From positions 83,247 through 147,246 of the forward strand of contig JAPOPC010000034.1 of assembly GCA_026713105.1 (NCBI GenBank): 64,000 nucleotides of DNA, written 5' to 3'. The position numbers were made by a program, and so were the translations under genes. Every line of letters begins with the position of its first letter. Position 1 is the first letter of the stretch. This DNA comes from Acidimicrobiaceae bacterium (lineage in GTDB: Bacteria > Actinomycetota > Acidimicrobiia > Acidimicrobiales > Poriferisodalaceae). Positions 44,888 through 52,781 of this stretch are shown piece after piece. The notes beneath the pieces were generated by a model. The model had not been told where the DNA came from. It made no database searches and saw nothing but the letters and a program-made list of their open reading frames with translations.

Positions 44888-44926
44888 GTGCACGGTGGCG
44901 CTCGGGGGTGCTCGGCACCGGCATGA
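44888..44926 (+). CDS. Possible leaderless upstream micro-ORF (12 residues)
   Basis: GTG at 44888 lies 6 bases after TACCGT. The frame encodes MHGGARGCSAPA and stops with TGA at 44924-44926, overlapping the ATG of the CBS-domain gene at 44923 as ATGA. It could couple translation. Because any ATGA start creates such a stop, chance is possible; the -10 position is the main support. Confidence 0.3.
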   Translation: MHGGARGCSAPA

Positions 44927-46266
44927 CGCTGGGACTCATTGCAGGACTTGGGATTGTCGTCGCGCTCATCGTCTTGAACGGCGTGTACGTGGCGGGCGAG
45001 TTCTGCCTGCTCGCTGTCGACACCTCCCAAGTCGACGTTCGGGCCGCCCAAGGGCAGCGTCGGGCCCGCGGCGTGAGAGCCCTGCTGCGGCGGCTCAATT
45101 TCCATCTCGCCGGCGCCCAGCTCGGCATCACGCTGACGTCACTGGTGCTCGGCATCATCGCCGAGGACACCATCGGCAGGCTCATCGAGTGGTTGCTGGG
45201 GGGCTGGGGCGCCACGTTGGCATCGGCCGGGGTGGTCGCAGTAGTGGCGATCGCGCTGGCGGCGGTCATCCAGATGGTGTTCGGAGAGCTGCTCCCCAAG
45301 AACCTGGCCGTGTCCCGCCCGCTGGGCACCGCGCTGTCGCTGGCACCGGTGCTGCGGCTCTACGGCACGATCGCTGCGCCGGTCACGCTGATGTTCAACG
45401 GCATCGCCAACGCCACGGTGCGCGGGCTCGGACTCGAGCCCACCGAGGAACTCCGCATTGTACGAACACGCGACGAGCTGGAGTACGTGGTGCGCTCGTC
45501 TCGCCGCAGGACGCTCAGCGACGGCCAAGCCGATCTGCTGGTGCGAACGCTGCGCCTGGGCCGTAAGGACGCCGCCGACGCACTGACGCCGCGCACGGCG
45601 ATGTCAGCAATCGGCGCTGCGGCGACGCTGCCCGAACTGGTCGAGCTGGCACGCTCCAGCGGGCACTCGCGCTTCCCGGTTCTGGGCGCCAGTTCCGACG
45701 ACGTACTCGGCATTGCCGAGGTGCGCGACGTACTCGGCATCGATGCGACGCAGCGGGACATCACCCGAGTCGAGGCGATCATGCGTCCTGTCGTGGCGGT
45801 CGCCGAAAGCCGCAAGCTTGACGGCGTTCTCGCTGACATGGCCGCGTCGGACTGCCGTCTGTGCGTGGTGGTGGACGAGCACGGCGGCACCGCCGGGATT
45901 GTGACGCGAGAAGACATCGCTGAGGAACTCGTGGGTGACATCGCCGATGAGTTCGACGAGCCCGCCGTGCTCACCGCCCGGCGGCCGGGCCAGCCGGTGA
46001 CGCTGGCGGGAACGGCCACGCTCGACGAAGTGGAGGAGGCCACCGGTCTCATTGCACCCGAAGGTCCGTACGAGACCTTGGCTGGATTCGTGCTGGAGCG
46101 ACTTGGCGAGATCCCGTCCGCGGGCACGGTGATCTTCTGGAACGGCTGGCGATTGGCAGTCACCGAGCTTGACGGGCTGCGTATTGCCGAAGTCGAAGTC
46201 AGCACCGAAACGGCCGCCACGCACGCCGCAGATGCGAACGACACATCGAACGGCGGCAGACCGTGA
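44923..46266 (+). CDS. CNNM/CorC-family membrane protein with CBS pair (hemolysin family), first copy
   Basis: A 447-residue protein: a DUF21 (CNNM) membrane domain with about four hydrophobic segments (residues 1-200, FGELLPKNLAVSRP), a CBS pair (about 215-335, ending LCVVVDEHGGTAGIVTREDIAEELVGDI) and a C-terminal CorC_HlyC domain (340-430, LAGFVLERLGEIPSAG). Relatives take part in magnesium or cobalt efflux or membrane integrity. GTG 44908 is an alternative start. A second copy follows at 46334, and the two may form a heterodimer. Confidence 0.88.
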   Translation: MTLGLIAGLGIVVALIVLNGVYVAGEFCLLAVDTSQVDVRAAQGQRRARGVRALLRRLNFHLAGAQLGITLTSLVLGIIAEDTIGRLIEWLLGGWGATLASAGVVAVVAIALAAVIQMVFGELLPKNLAVSRPLGTALSLAPVLRLYGTIAAPVTLMFNGIANATVRGLGLEPTEELRIVRTRDELEYVVRSSRRRTLSDGQADLLVRTLRLGRKDAADALTPRTAMSAIGAAATLPELVELARSSGHSRFPVLGASSDDVLGIAEVRDVLGIDATQRDITRVEAIMRPVVAVAESRKLDGVLADMAASDCRLCVVVDEHGGTAGIVTREDIAEELVGDIADEFDEPAVLTARRPGQPVTLAGTATLDEVEEATGLIAPEGPYETLAGFVLERLGEIPSAGTVIFWNGWRLAVTELDGLRIAEVEVSTETAATHAADANDTSNGGRP

Positions 46267-46337
46267 ACAGTGCGTGCGTGCGACGACTGCCCGCTGCGGC
46301 GATCGCGAGCGGGGCAGCGGATGGGGGCCGGCCATGA
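46263..46337 (+). CDS. Possible bridging micro-ORF between the two CNNM/CBS genes (24 residues)
   Basis: The GTG at 46263 overlaps the stop of the first gene (GTGA), and the TGA at 46335 overlaps the ATG of the second (ATGA). The peptide is Ala/Arg/Gly-rich without family similarity. It could carry ribosomes from one gene to the next. A chance open frame is possible. Confidence 0.25.
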   Translation: MNSACVRRLPAAAIASGAADGGRP

Positions 46338-47458
46338 CCACGCTGGCCATCGCGGTAGGTCTCGTGCTGATCGTGTTCAACGGCGCTTTCGTCGCGATCG
46401 AGTTCGGCCTCATCGGAGCGAAGCGCGCCGCAGTAGACGGCCACGCGGCGACCGGCAAACGCTCGGCCCTGGCAGCCCAGCGCATGCAGTCCGACGTGCT
46501 GACCACTCTCGGAGGTGCCCAGCTCGGCATCACCCTGTGCTCGCTCGCGGTCGGCCGCCTCACTGAGCCGGCCATCGCGAGGCTCATCGAGCGGGCAGTG
46601 GCCGGAATCGTCGAGATCCCCGATGCGGTGCTGCATGCCATCGGTTTCGGCATCGGGCTGGGAATCGTGACCGTGCTGCACATGGTGTTCGGCGAGATGG
46701 TGCCAAAGAACCTGGCGCTCATCGGGCCCGAGCGCACATTGCTCGTGCTGGCCCGGCCGATGGCTGCCTACCTGTACGTCGCCCGCCCGATCGCCGCAGC
46801 GCTGCAGTGGGTGGCCAACGGCATGACCCGGATCCTGCGCGTCGAGCCCACGTCGGAGCTGGCCGATGTGGCGACGCCAGCCGAGTTGGCGCTCATGGCG
46901 CGTGACTCGCTGGCCGAGGGGCATATCGCATCCGCCGACGTGGCTCTGCTGGAGCGGGCCATGCGCTTCGGGGCGACACAGGTGAGCGACGTCATGGCGC
47001 CAGCAGGCGAAGTCGCGGCGGTGCGGTTGGACGATTCGATTCCCGAGGTCGAGCAGGAGTTCGCCCGCACGGGCCACTCCCGCCTGATAGTGCTCGGAGC
47101 AGGTCCCGACGACGTGCGGGGCATGCTCCACAGCAGCGATTTGGCGGCATCGACGCAGCGCGACGCTGCGGACCTGGCCGAGGCCGACCGGCGCGTCGCT
47201 GCGGGCCAGCGTCACGGTCGCGGTCTCGTACGGCGGATGCTCCAACTCGGTCCTCAGGTAGCGCTCGACGAGGCACTGCGCCGCATGCAGCGCACGCGCA
47301 TCCACCTTGCTGTCGTCGTCGACGCCGGGGGCCGAACTCTCGGCGTGGTCGCGCTCGACGACCTGCTGCGCAGTTTGATCGGCGATCCGGATGTCGGCGA
47401 CGAGGAGAAAACTGCCGCGACAGGCGGGCCCGGGAGTGGCACACTCCGTTCTGAATAG
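46334..47458 (+). CDS. CNNM/CorC-family membrane protein with CBS pair, second copy
   Basis: A 374-residue protein from ATG 46334. The DUF21 membrane domain (FNGAFVAIEFGLIGAKRAAVDG, LGGAQLGITLCSLAVGRLTEPAIARL, FGEMVPKNLALIGPERTL) is followed by a CBS pair ending IHLAVVVDAGGRTLGVVALDDLLRSLIGD. Unlike the first copy it lacks the CorC_HlyC domain. It is clearly a divergent paralogue rather than a recent duplicate. Tandem pairs of one full and one short copy are common in actinobacteria and suggest a joint membrane complex. Confidence 0.88.
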   Translation: MTTLAIAVGLVLIVFNGAFVAIEFGLIGAKRAAVDGHAATGKRSALAAQRMQSDVLTTLGGAQLGITLCSLAVGRLTEPAIARLIERAVAGIVEIPDAVLHAIGFGIGLGIVTVLHMVFGEMVPKNLALIGPERTLLVLARPMAAYLYVARPIAAALQWVANGMTRILRVEPTSELADVATPAELALMARDSLAEGHIASADVALLERAMRFGATQVSDVMAPAGEVAAVRLDDSIPEVEQEFARTGHSRLIVLGAGPDDVRGMLHSSDLAASTQRDAADLAEADRRVAAGQRHGRGLVRRMLQLGPQVALDEALRRMQRTRIHLAVVVDAGGRTLGVVALDDLLRSLIGDPDVGDEEKTAATGGPGSGTLRSE

Positions 47459-47519
47459 GCCCGTCTGGTTAGGCTTCGACGCTCGTTGCGAGGCCCCGTG
47501 CGGCCAAAGGCCCCACATC

Positions 47520-49085
47520 ATGACTTGGATCGACAAAGCGCTCGACGGCTGCCCGCAGAGGGTTGTGATCAACGACTCCAAGACGCCCAGCGGCCGTGCC
47601 CACGTCGGCTCGCTGCGGGGCGTGCTGATCCACGATGCGGTGGCCCGGGTGGCCCGCGAACGGGGCTTGGACGCCGCCTTCATGTACGGCTGCGACGACA
47701 TGGACGCGGTCGACGAGATCCCCCACGGAACCGGCGAGCACTTCGTTTCCCACCTCGGCAAGCCGCTGTGGGCAGCGCCGGCACCCGAGGGTCTCGGTGG
47801 CGCTTCGATGGCCGAGGCGTACTTCACCGAATTCACCGCGACGTTCGACAAGCTCGGCGTCGAGGTCGAGTTCTACCGAATGAGCGACATCTACCGATCT
47901 GGCCAGCTCGACGGAATCATCGACACCTTCCTGCAAGCCGCCCCCAAGGTCCGCGAGATCTACCTCAAGCTCAGCGGCGCAGCACGTTCCGAAGACTGGC
48001 TGCCTTTCCAGCCAATCTGCGAAGCCTGCGGCCGAATCGGCACCACCTACGCCACCGACTACGACGGCAAGACCGTCGCGTACGAGTGCCGAACCGATCT
48101 GGTGACCTGGGCGCAGGGCTGCGGGCACAGCGGTCGGATCAGCCCATTCGCCGGCAACGGCAAGCTGCCCTGGAAGCTCGAGTGGGCAGCCAAGTGGAAG
48201 CTCTTCGGCGTCTCGATCGAAGGCGCCGGCAAAGACCACATGGCCGCCAGCGGATCCCACGAAGTCTCCTCCGCGCTAGCCCGCCAAGTCCTGCGATGCG
48301 CAGTGCCCATACCGGTGCCGTATGAGTTCTTCACGCTCGGCGGAGCCAAGATGAGCTCCTCGCGGGGCATCGGCATGACCGCATCAGAGCTCACCAACCT
48401 GCTCCCCCCCAACCTCCTGCGCTACCTAGTCCTGCGAACCCAACCGCGCCGATCCATCAACTTCGACCTAGACGTCCCCAGCCTCAACAAGGCATTCGTC
48501 GAATACGAACGCCTCTGGCGCTCCGCCGCCGGCGACGACCCCCGCCCCAACGAAAGCCAGCTCTACGCGATCTCGAGCGCAATCCCAGAGGCGAACGTGC
48601 CCCCGGCGCCCAACTTCAGCCCACCATTCGACTCAGTACTCAGCCTCATCCAGCAACCCCACGTCAAGATCACGAATCACGTCGCCAAGCTCGGGGTCGA
48701 GATGTCAGCACCAGACGCCGACTGGCTAGCCCTCAAGGAAGCCACTGCGCAGGCCCTAACGAGCAGCAATCCCGACCTCGCCAGCACCCTCAAGATGCTG
48801 GATGCACCCGAGGCAGCAAAGCAACGCAGCGCACTGGAAGACCGCCAACGCGACTTCCTCGAACAGCTTGCACAACGCGTGGACGATCTACCCACGTGGG
48901 AAGCCCGAGCCATCCAGGACGCCGTCTTCGAATCAGCCCGCGATGTAGGCATCGACCCAAAGACCAACGCACCACAAGTATTCGAAGCCCTATACAAGGT
49001 GCTCTTCGGCACCGAAACCGGTCCAAGAGCAGGCAGCTACCTCGCCTTCATAGGACGAGACGAGACTCTCCACCGCCTGCGCTAA
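47520..49085 (+). CDS. lysK: Lysyl-tRNA synthetase, class I
   Basis: A 521-residue class I enzyme of archaeal type, unrelated to the common class II LysRS. The HIGH-type motif reads PSGRAHVGSLRG (residues about 25-36), a zinc-binding-like cysteine set lies in ICEACGRIG and ECRT..WAQGCGH, and the KMSKS motif is GAKMSSS. ATG 47520 is preceded by AAAGG at 10 bases. It charges tRNA-Lys. Its 3' half (from about 48230) changes composition: few G, many CTA, CGA and CCA codons, unlike the 5' half and neighbours. Codon 1-230 use is normal for the window. Confidence 0.93.
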   Translation: MTWIDKALDGCPQRVVINDSKTPSGRAHVGSLRGVLIHDAVARVARERGLDAAFMYGCDDMDAVDEIPHGTGEHFVSHLGKPLWAAPAPEGLGGASMAEAYFTEFTATFDKLGVEVEFYRMSDIYRSGQLDGIIDTFLQAAPKVREIYLKLSGAARSEDWLPFQPICEACGRIGTTYATDYDGKTVAYECRTDLVTWAQGCGHSGRISPFAGNGKLPWKLEWAAKWKLFGVSIEGAGKDHMAASGSHEVSSALARQVLRCAVPIPVPYEFFTLGGAKMSSSRGIGMTASELTNLLPPNLLRYLVLRTQPRRSINFDLDVPSLNKAFVEYERLWRSAAGDDPRPNESQLYAISSAIPEANVPPAPNFSPPFDSVLSLIQQPHVKITNHVAKLGVEMSAPDADWLALKEATAQALTSSNPDLASTLKMLDAPEAAKQRSALEDRQRDFLEQLAQRVDDLPTWEARAIQDAVFESARDVGIDPKTNAPQVFEALYKVLFGTETGPRAGSYLAFIGRDETLHRLR

Positions 49086-49207
49086 CCAACCGCCCAGCAC
49101 ACATGCCGCCACCGGTAAGGGCACAGATGCCAAAGCTGGGGAGGCGGCAGGAGACTCTGCGACGTTGCGACCTGCCGGATCGCGGGAGCAGAGGCTCATG
49201 CCGCCTC

Positions 49208-49241
49208 CCCAGCGGGCGCACCCCCCCCCCCAGCGGGCGCA
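49208..49241. repeat. Run of 11 C flanked by a direct repeat
   Basis: C11 at 49221-49231 lies between two copies of CCCAGCGGGCGCA (49208-49220 and 49229-49241). It is in the 161-bp space between the convergent lysK and fabI genes, 5 bp from the fabI stop. A run of this length is prone to slippage. Confidence 0.85.
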
Positions 49242-49246
49242 AAAAG

Positions 49247-50026
49247 CTAAGCACCCATAGCGTGATACCCACCATCCACATGCACAATCTCACCAGTAGT
49301 CCCACAGAACCAGTCCGAAAGAAGTGCAAGCGTGCTGCGAGCCACCGCCTCGCTGTCGGTGATGTCCCACCCCAGCGGAGCACGCTCAGTCCAAGCATCT
49401 TCGAACTCGGCAAAGCCGGGAATCGACTTGGCGGCCATAGTGCGGATCGGTCCCGCTGAGATCAGATTCACCCGGACGCCTTGGGGCCCCAGCGACTTGG
49501 CCAGATAGCGAGCCGCCGATTCAAACGCAGCCTTGGCGACGCCCATCCAGTCGTAGACCGGCCACGCGACGCTCGCATCGAAGGTGAGCCCCACCACTGA
49601 GCCCTTGGCATCGGCCAGCAGCGGCGCCATCGGCGATGTCAGCGAAGCGAGGCTGTAGGCGGAGATGTTCAGCGCCGTGGCGACATCGTCCCAGGGGGCG
49701 TGCAGGAAGTTGCCGCCCAAGCAGCTCGCAGGCGCGAAGCCGATGGCGTGCAGCAAGCCGTCAAGGCGACCCCACCGTTGTTCCAGATCGGCGCGCACCG
49801 CCTCGATCTCGTCGGGCACGGTGACATCGCACGGCAGCACGTCGGGCGGGTCGGGCAGCCGCCGGGCGGCTCGCTCAGTGAGCCGGATGCCCCGTCCGGC
49901 GCCGGTCAGCACCACCTCGGCGCCCTGTTCCTGGGCGAGGCGGGCCACGTTGAAGGCCAGCGACGCATCGGTCAGCACGCCGGTGATGAGGAATTTCTTG
50001 CCTTCCACGATGCCGCTGCCCGCCAC
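49247..50026 (-). CDS. fabI: Enoyl-[acyl-carrier-protein] reductase FabI
   Basis: A 259-residue SDR-type enoyl-ACP reductase from GTG 50026, chosen because GGAGG lies 7 bases upstream; an earlier frame start at 50077 lacks this. GKKFLITGVLTDASLAFNVARLAQEQGAEVVLTG is the FabI/InhA nucleotide-binding start, LLHAIGFAP follows, and the catalytic Tyr-x6-Lys is YDWMGVAK. ISAGPIRTMAAKSIPGF completes the family signature. It reduces enoyl-ACP with NADH in fatty acid synthesis and is the triclosan/isoniazid target type. Close to InhA in layout. Confidence 0.95.
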   Translation of the reverse strand: MAGSGIVEGKKFLITGVLTDASLAFNVARLAQEQGAEVVLTGAGRGIRLTERAARRLPDPPDVLPCDVTVPDEIEAVRADLEQRWGRLDGLLHAIGFAPASCLGGNFLHAPWDDVATALNISAYSLASLTSPMAPLLADAKGSVVGLTFDASVAWPVYDWMGVAKAAFESAARYLAKSLGPQGVRVNLISAGPIRTMAAKSIPGFAEFEDAWTERAPLGWDITDSEAVARSTLALLSDWFCGTTGEIVHVDGGYHAMGA

Positions 50027-50170
50027 GCTCTTGCCTCCGGTCTCGTCATCGGCACGGCAGCCTGCGGTGCCGCCCACCGCCGGACGCTACCGCCGTGCCG
50101 TTCACGGGTTCAGCCTCTCGGGCATTCGCACCCATGACGGCCCGCCATTGCCGTACAGGGCGCCCGCCCG

Positions 50171-50176
50171 TACCGT
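50171..50176 (+). promoter_or_regulatory. -10 box, probably leaderless, for the F420:NADP oxidoreductase
   Basis: TACCGT, then 7 bases, then GTG 50184. It overlaps an earlier in-frame GTG at 50175, which supports 50184 as start. Confidence 0.45.
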
Positions 50177-50183
50177 GGCTGCC

Positions 50184-51011
50184 GTGCCAGCAGACGCGAC
50201 CGCCAACGGAACCGCGGACGGGGTCGCAGCAGCCGAACCCGCCAGCAGCGGCGAACCCACCCGCATCGGCATCATCGGCGGCACCGGGCCGGCAGGCGCG
50301 GCACTCGCGACCCGACTGGCCGACATCGGCTGCGAGGTGACGCTGGGCTCGCGCTCGAAGTACCGCTCGATGGAGGTGGTCGACAACATATTGGACCGCT
50401 GGCCCGACCGCCACCTGCGCATCCATCCCGGCGCCAACAGCCTCGCCGCGCAAGAGCCCACGGTGGTGATGGCAACGCCTTGGGACGCGGCAGCCATCAC
50501 CGCCAGGGGTGTGGCCGAGCACCTGCGCGGCAAGGTGGTGGCGACCATGTCCAACGCGCTGGCCCGCGTCGACGACGAGTTCGTGCCGCTCATCCCGCCG
50601 CGGGGCTCGGTGGCGGCGTCGGTCCAGGCCAGCCTGCCCGATTCCCTGGTGGCGGCTGCCCTGCAGCATGTGCCGGCGACCGAGCTCGGCAATCTCGACG
50701 AACCGGTGCACGGCGACATCCTCATTTGCAGCGACCACCGCGAGGCCACCTGGCACATCGCGGAGATCGTCGACCGCATGCCCGGCGCTCGTGCGCTCGA
50801 CTGCGGCAACCTGTCCAACGCCACCGCCATCGAAGCGTTCACCGCTGTGCTGCTGCAGCTCAACACCCGCTACCGCACTCGTGTTGCGCTCCGCCTCGTC
50901 GGGCTGGATCACGTGCCGATCAGTGTGCTGGGCGGCGGGCCGAGCCGTCCTGAAGGCCAGGAGACGGCCGATGTGACCGCTCAGCGCGATGCCGAGACGG
51001 TCCCCGACTGA
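50184..51011 (+). CDS. npdG: NADPH-dependent F420 reductase (F420:NADP oxidoreductase)
   Basis: A 275-residue protein with about 25 Ala/Thr/Gly-rich residues before the fold. RIGIIGGTGPAGAALATRLADIGCEVTLGSRS is the NADP-binding start typical of Fno/NpdG; VVMATPWDAA and LRGKVVATMSNAL continue the Rossmann fold; ARALDCGNLSNATAIEAFTAVLLQLN is the C-terminal F420 site region. It passes hydride between NADPH and F420. It explains how the two LLM-family enzymes at 2-3.8 kb can be supplied with reduced F420. Confidence 0.88.
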   Translation: MPADATANGTADGVAAAEPASSGEPTRIGIIGGTGPAGAALATRLADIGCEVTLGSRSKYRSMEVVDNILDRWPDRHLRIHPGANSLAAQEPTVVMATPWDAAAITARGVAEHLRGKVVATMSNALARVDDEFVPLIPPRGSVAASVQASLPDSLVAAALQHVPATELGNLDEPVHGDILICSDHREATWHIAEIVDRMPGARALDCGNLSNATAIEAFTAVLLQLNTRYRTRVALRLVGLDHVPISVLGGGPSRPEGQETADVTAQRDAETVPD

Positions 51012-51044
51012 GCACCCGATGAGCCGAGCCCGCGGCGCTGGGCG

Positions 51045-52163
51045 ATGAGGCTGTACGAGACCCGGCAACGGGCTGTCGTGCCGCTCGACGCGAGCCCCGC
51101 AAGCACGGTGCGCATGTACGTGTGCGGGATCACGCCCTACGACGCGACCCACGTCGGCCATGCCGCCACGTTCCTGGCCTACGACGTGCTCCAGCGCAGG
51201 CTGCGCGACCTGGGCTGTCGCACCCGCTGTGTGCGCAACATCACCGATGTGGACGACGACCTGCTGGCACGGGCGCGAGCGATGGGCGTGCACTACCTGG
51301 ATCTGGCGGCAGGTTCGCTGGCTGCGTTCGATGCCGACATGGCAGCGCTCGGCCTGCTGCCTGCCGACGCCGAGCCGCGAGCCACCTCGGCGATATCCGA
51401 CATCCGGCGACTGATCGGCAGGGTGCTCGACAGCGGGCACGCGTATCGCAGCGGTGACGACGTGTTCTTCGACATCTCGACGGCGCCCAGCTTCGGCGAG
51501 CTGTGCGGTCTCGACGCCGCGGAGATGGTGGTGCTGGCGCGCAGCCACGGCGGACGACCCGACGACCCGAACAAGCGCAACCCGCTCGATTTCGTGCTCT
51601 GGCAGCGTTCGGCACCGGGCGAGCCGGAATGGTCCTCTGCGTGGGGCCTGGGCCGACCGGGATGGCACGTGGAGTGCTCTGCGCTGGCACTGGCGCACCT
51701 CGGCGAGACGATCGACGTGCACGGCGGGGGCAGCGACCTGGTGTTCCCCCATCACGAGTGCTCGCAGGCGCAGTCGCAGGCCGTGACGCGGCGACCGTTC
51801 GTGCGCCACTGGATGCACACGTCGATGGTGTGCCTCGGCGGCGCCAAGATGTCGAAGTCGGCGGGCAACCTGGCGTTCGTGGCTGATCTGCGTGAGCGTT
51901 GGGATCCCATGGCGGTGCGGCTGGCGTTGCTGGGCGCGCACTACCGGACAGATTGGGAGTGGTCCGAGGGCCGGGTCGCCGACGCAGCCCGGCGTCTCGA
52001 ACGCTGGCGGTCCGCGGGCCGCGGCGACGGTGCGCTGGCGCATGTGCGTGAGCGCATCGACGACGATCTCGACACTCCCGGCGCACTCGCAGCCATCGAC
52101 GCAGCTGTCGCACAAGGCGCGCCGGTCAGCGACGCAGCAGCCCTGCTCGGCGTCGTGCTGTAG
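51045..52163 (+). CDS. mshC: Cysteine:GlcN-Ins ligase MshC (mycothiol biosynthesis)
   Basis: A 372-residue class I aminoacyl-tRNA-synthetase homologue. MYVCGITPYDATHVGHAATFLAYDVLQRRLRDLG is the MshC version of the HIGH region; CysS would read CGPTVYD-x2-HIGH. RNITDVDDDLLARA, GRPGWHVECSALAL, DLVFPHHECSQAQ and the KMSKS loop GGAKMSKSAGNLAFV follow. The C-terminus is shorter than in CysS and lacks the anticodon-binding domain. It joins cysteine to glucosaminyl-inositol. At about 370 residues it is slightly shorter than mycobacterial MshC. The start is ATG 51045. Confidence 0.9.
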   Translation: MRLYETRQRAVVPLDASPASTVRMYVCGITPYDATHVGHAATFLAYDVLQRRLRDLGCRTRCVRNITDVDDDLLARARAMGVHYLDLAAGSLAAFDADMAALGLLPADAEPRATSAISDIRRLIGRVLDSGHAYRSGDDVFFDISTAPSFGELCGLDAAEMVVLARSHGGRPDDPNKRNPLDFVLWQRSAPGEPEWSSAWGLGRPGWHVECSALALAHLGETIDVHGGGSDLVFPHHECSQAQSQAVTRRPFVRHWMHTSMVCLGGAKMSKSAGNLAFVADLRERWDPMAVRLALLGAHYRTDWEWSEGRVADAARRLERWRSAGRGDGALAHVRERIDDDLDTPGALAAIDAAVAQGAPVSDAAALLGVVL

Positions 52164-52189
52164 CTGGCGGTCGGCTGAGGGAGCGGCGG

Positions 52190-52195
52190 TAGCGT
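52190..52195 (+). promoter_or_regulatory. -10 box, probably leaderless, for the PI-lipid operon
   Basis: TAGCGT, then 8 bases, then ATG 52204. Confidence 0.5.
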
Positions 52196-52203
52196 TGGCG
52201 CCG

Positions 52204-52779
52204 ATGGCCGAGGCATCCGATCGCCCCGCCGGCGCCGATGCTGCAGGGGCGCCTGGCACCACGGCAGCCGAACTCGGCGATGTGCGTGACGTGCTTCCCG
52301 ACGACTTGGATCGCGGCTTCGTCGGCGAGTACAAGTTCCCCGACAACTCGCGGCGCAGGATCACGGGCGCGCTCCTCTTTGCGGCAGGCGTCTGGGCGGC
52401 CACGGCGGCACTCGCCGCGGACAGCGAGGCGGTGCTGCTCAACACCGGAGTGGTCGCCGGCGGTGTGCTGTTCGCCCTTGCCGGCTTGTACCAGTTCGCC
52501 GCGGGACGCCGGTTTGGGGTCAATGAGAACGAGGCCCTGGTGGCCGCAGTCGCCGACGCCGGCTTCACTGCCGGGCACGCCAGCGCGCAGCTCGGCTGGC
52601 GCGGCTGGCTGAGCCGCCCGACCTGGCGGGTGCTCGTGTACTCCGCAGAAGATCCGCCTGAACGCAGGGGATTGGTGCTGGTGGACGCCCTGAACGGCGC
52701 CGTGCTGGAGAAATGGGTGGAAGACAACCCCGAGACCTGGATCGAGACGGCACCCGCACCCGACGCCGACGGGGGCTGA
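52204..52779 (+). CDS. Membrane protein of unknown function, first gene of the PI-lipid cluster
   Basis: A 191-residue protein with two membrane segments (ITGALLFAAGVWAATAALA and VLLNTGVVAGGVLFALAGLYQF). A cytoplasmic-type domain of about 90 residues follows (LVAAVADAGFTAGHASAQLGWRGWLSRPTWRVLVYSA), ending EKWVEDNPETW. I do not recognise the family. The PI-phosphate synthase gene begins 2 bp after its stop, so it belongs to the same transcript and may serve the membrane lipid pathway. Confidence 0.7.
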   Translation: MAEASDRPAGADAAGAPGTTAAELGDVRDVLPDDLDRGFVGEYKFPDNSRRRITGALLFAAGVWAATAALAADSEAVLLNTGVVAGGVLFALAGLYQFAAGRRFGVNENEALVAAVADAGFTAGHASAQLGWRGWLSRPTWRVLVYSAEDPPERRGLVLVDALNGAVLEKWVEDNPETWIETAPAPDADGG

Positions 52780-52781
52780 CC

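Noticed and set aside
51019..51048. 9-codon frame ending as ATGA on the mshC start
   Set aside because: No -10 box at a leaderless distance; any ATGA start produces such a stop, so chance is the simplest explanation.
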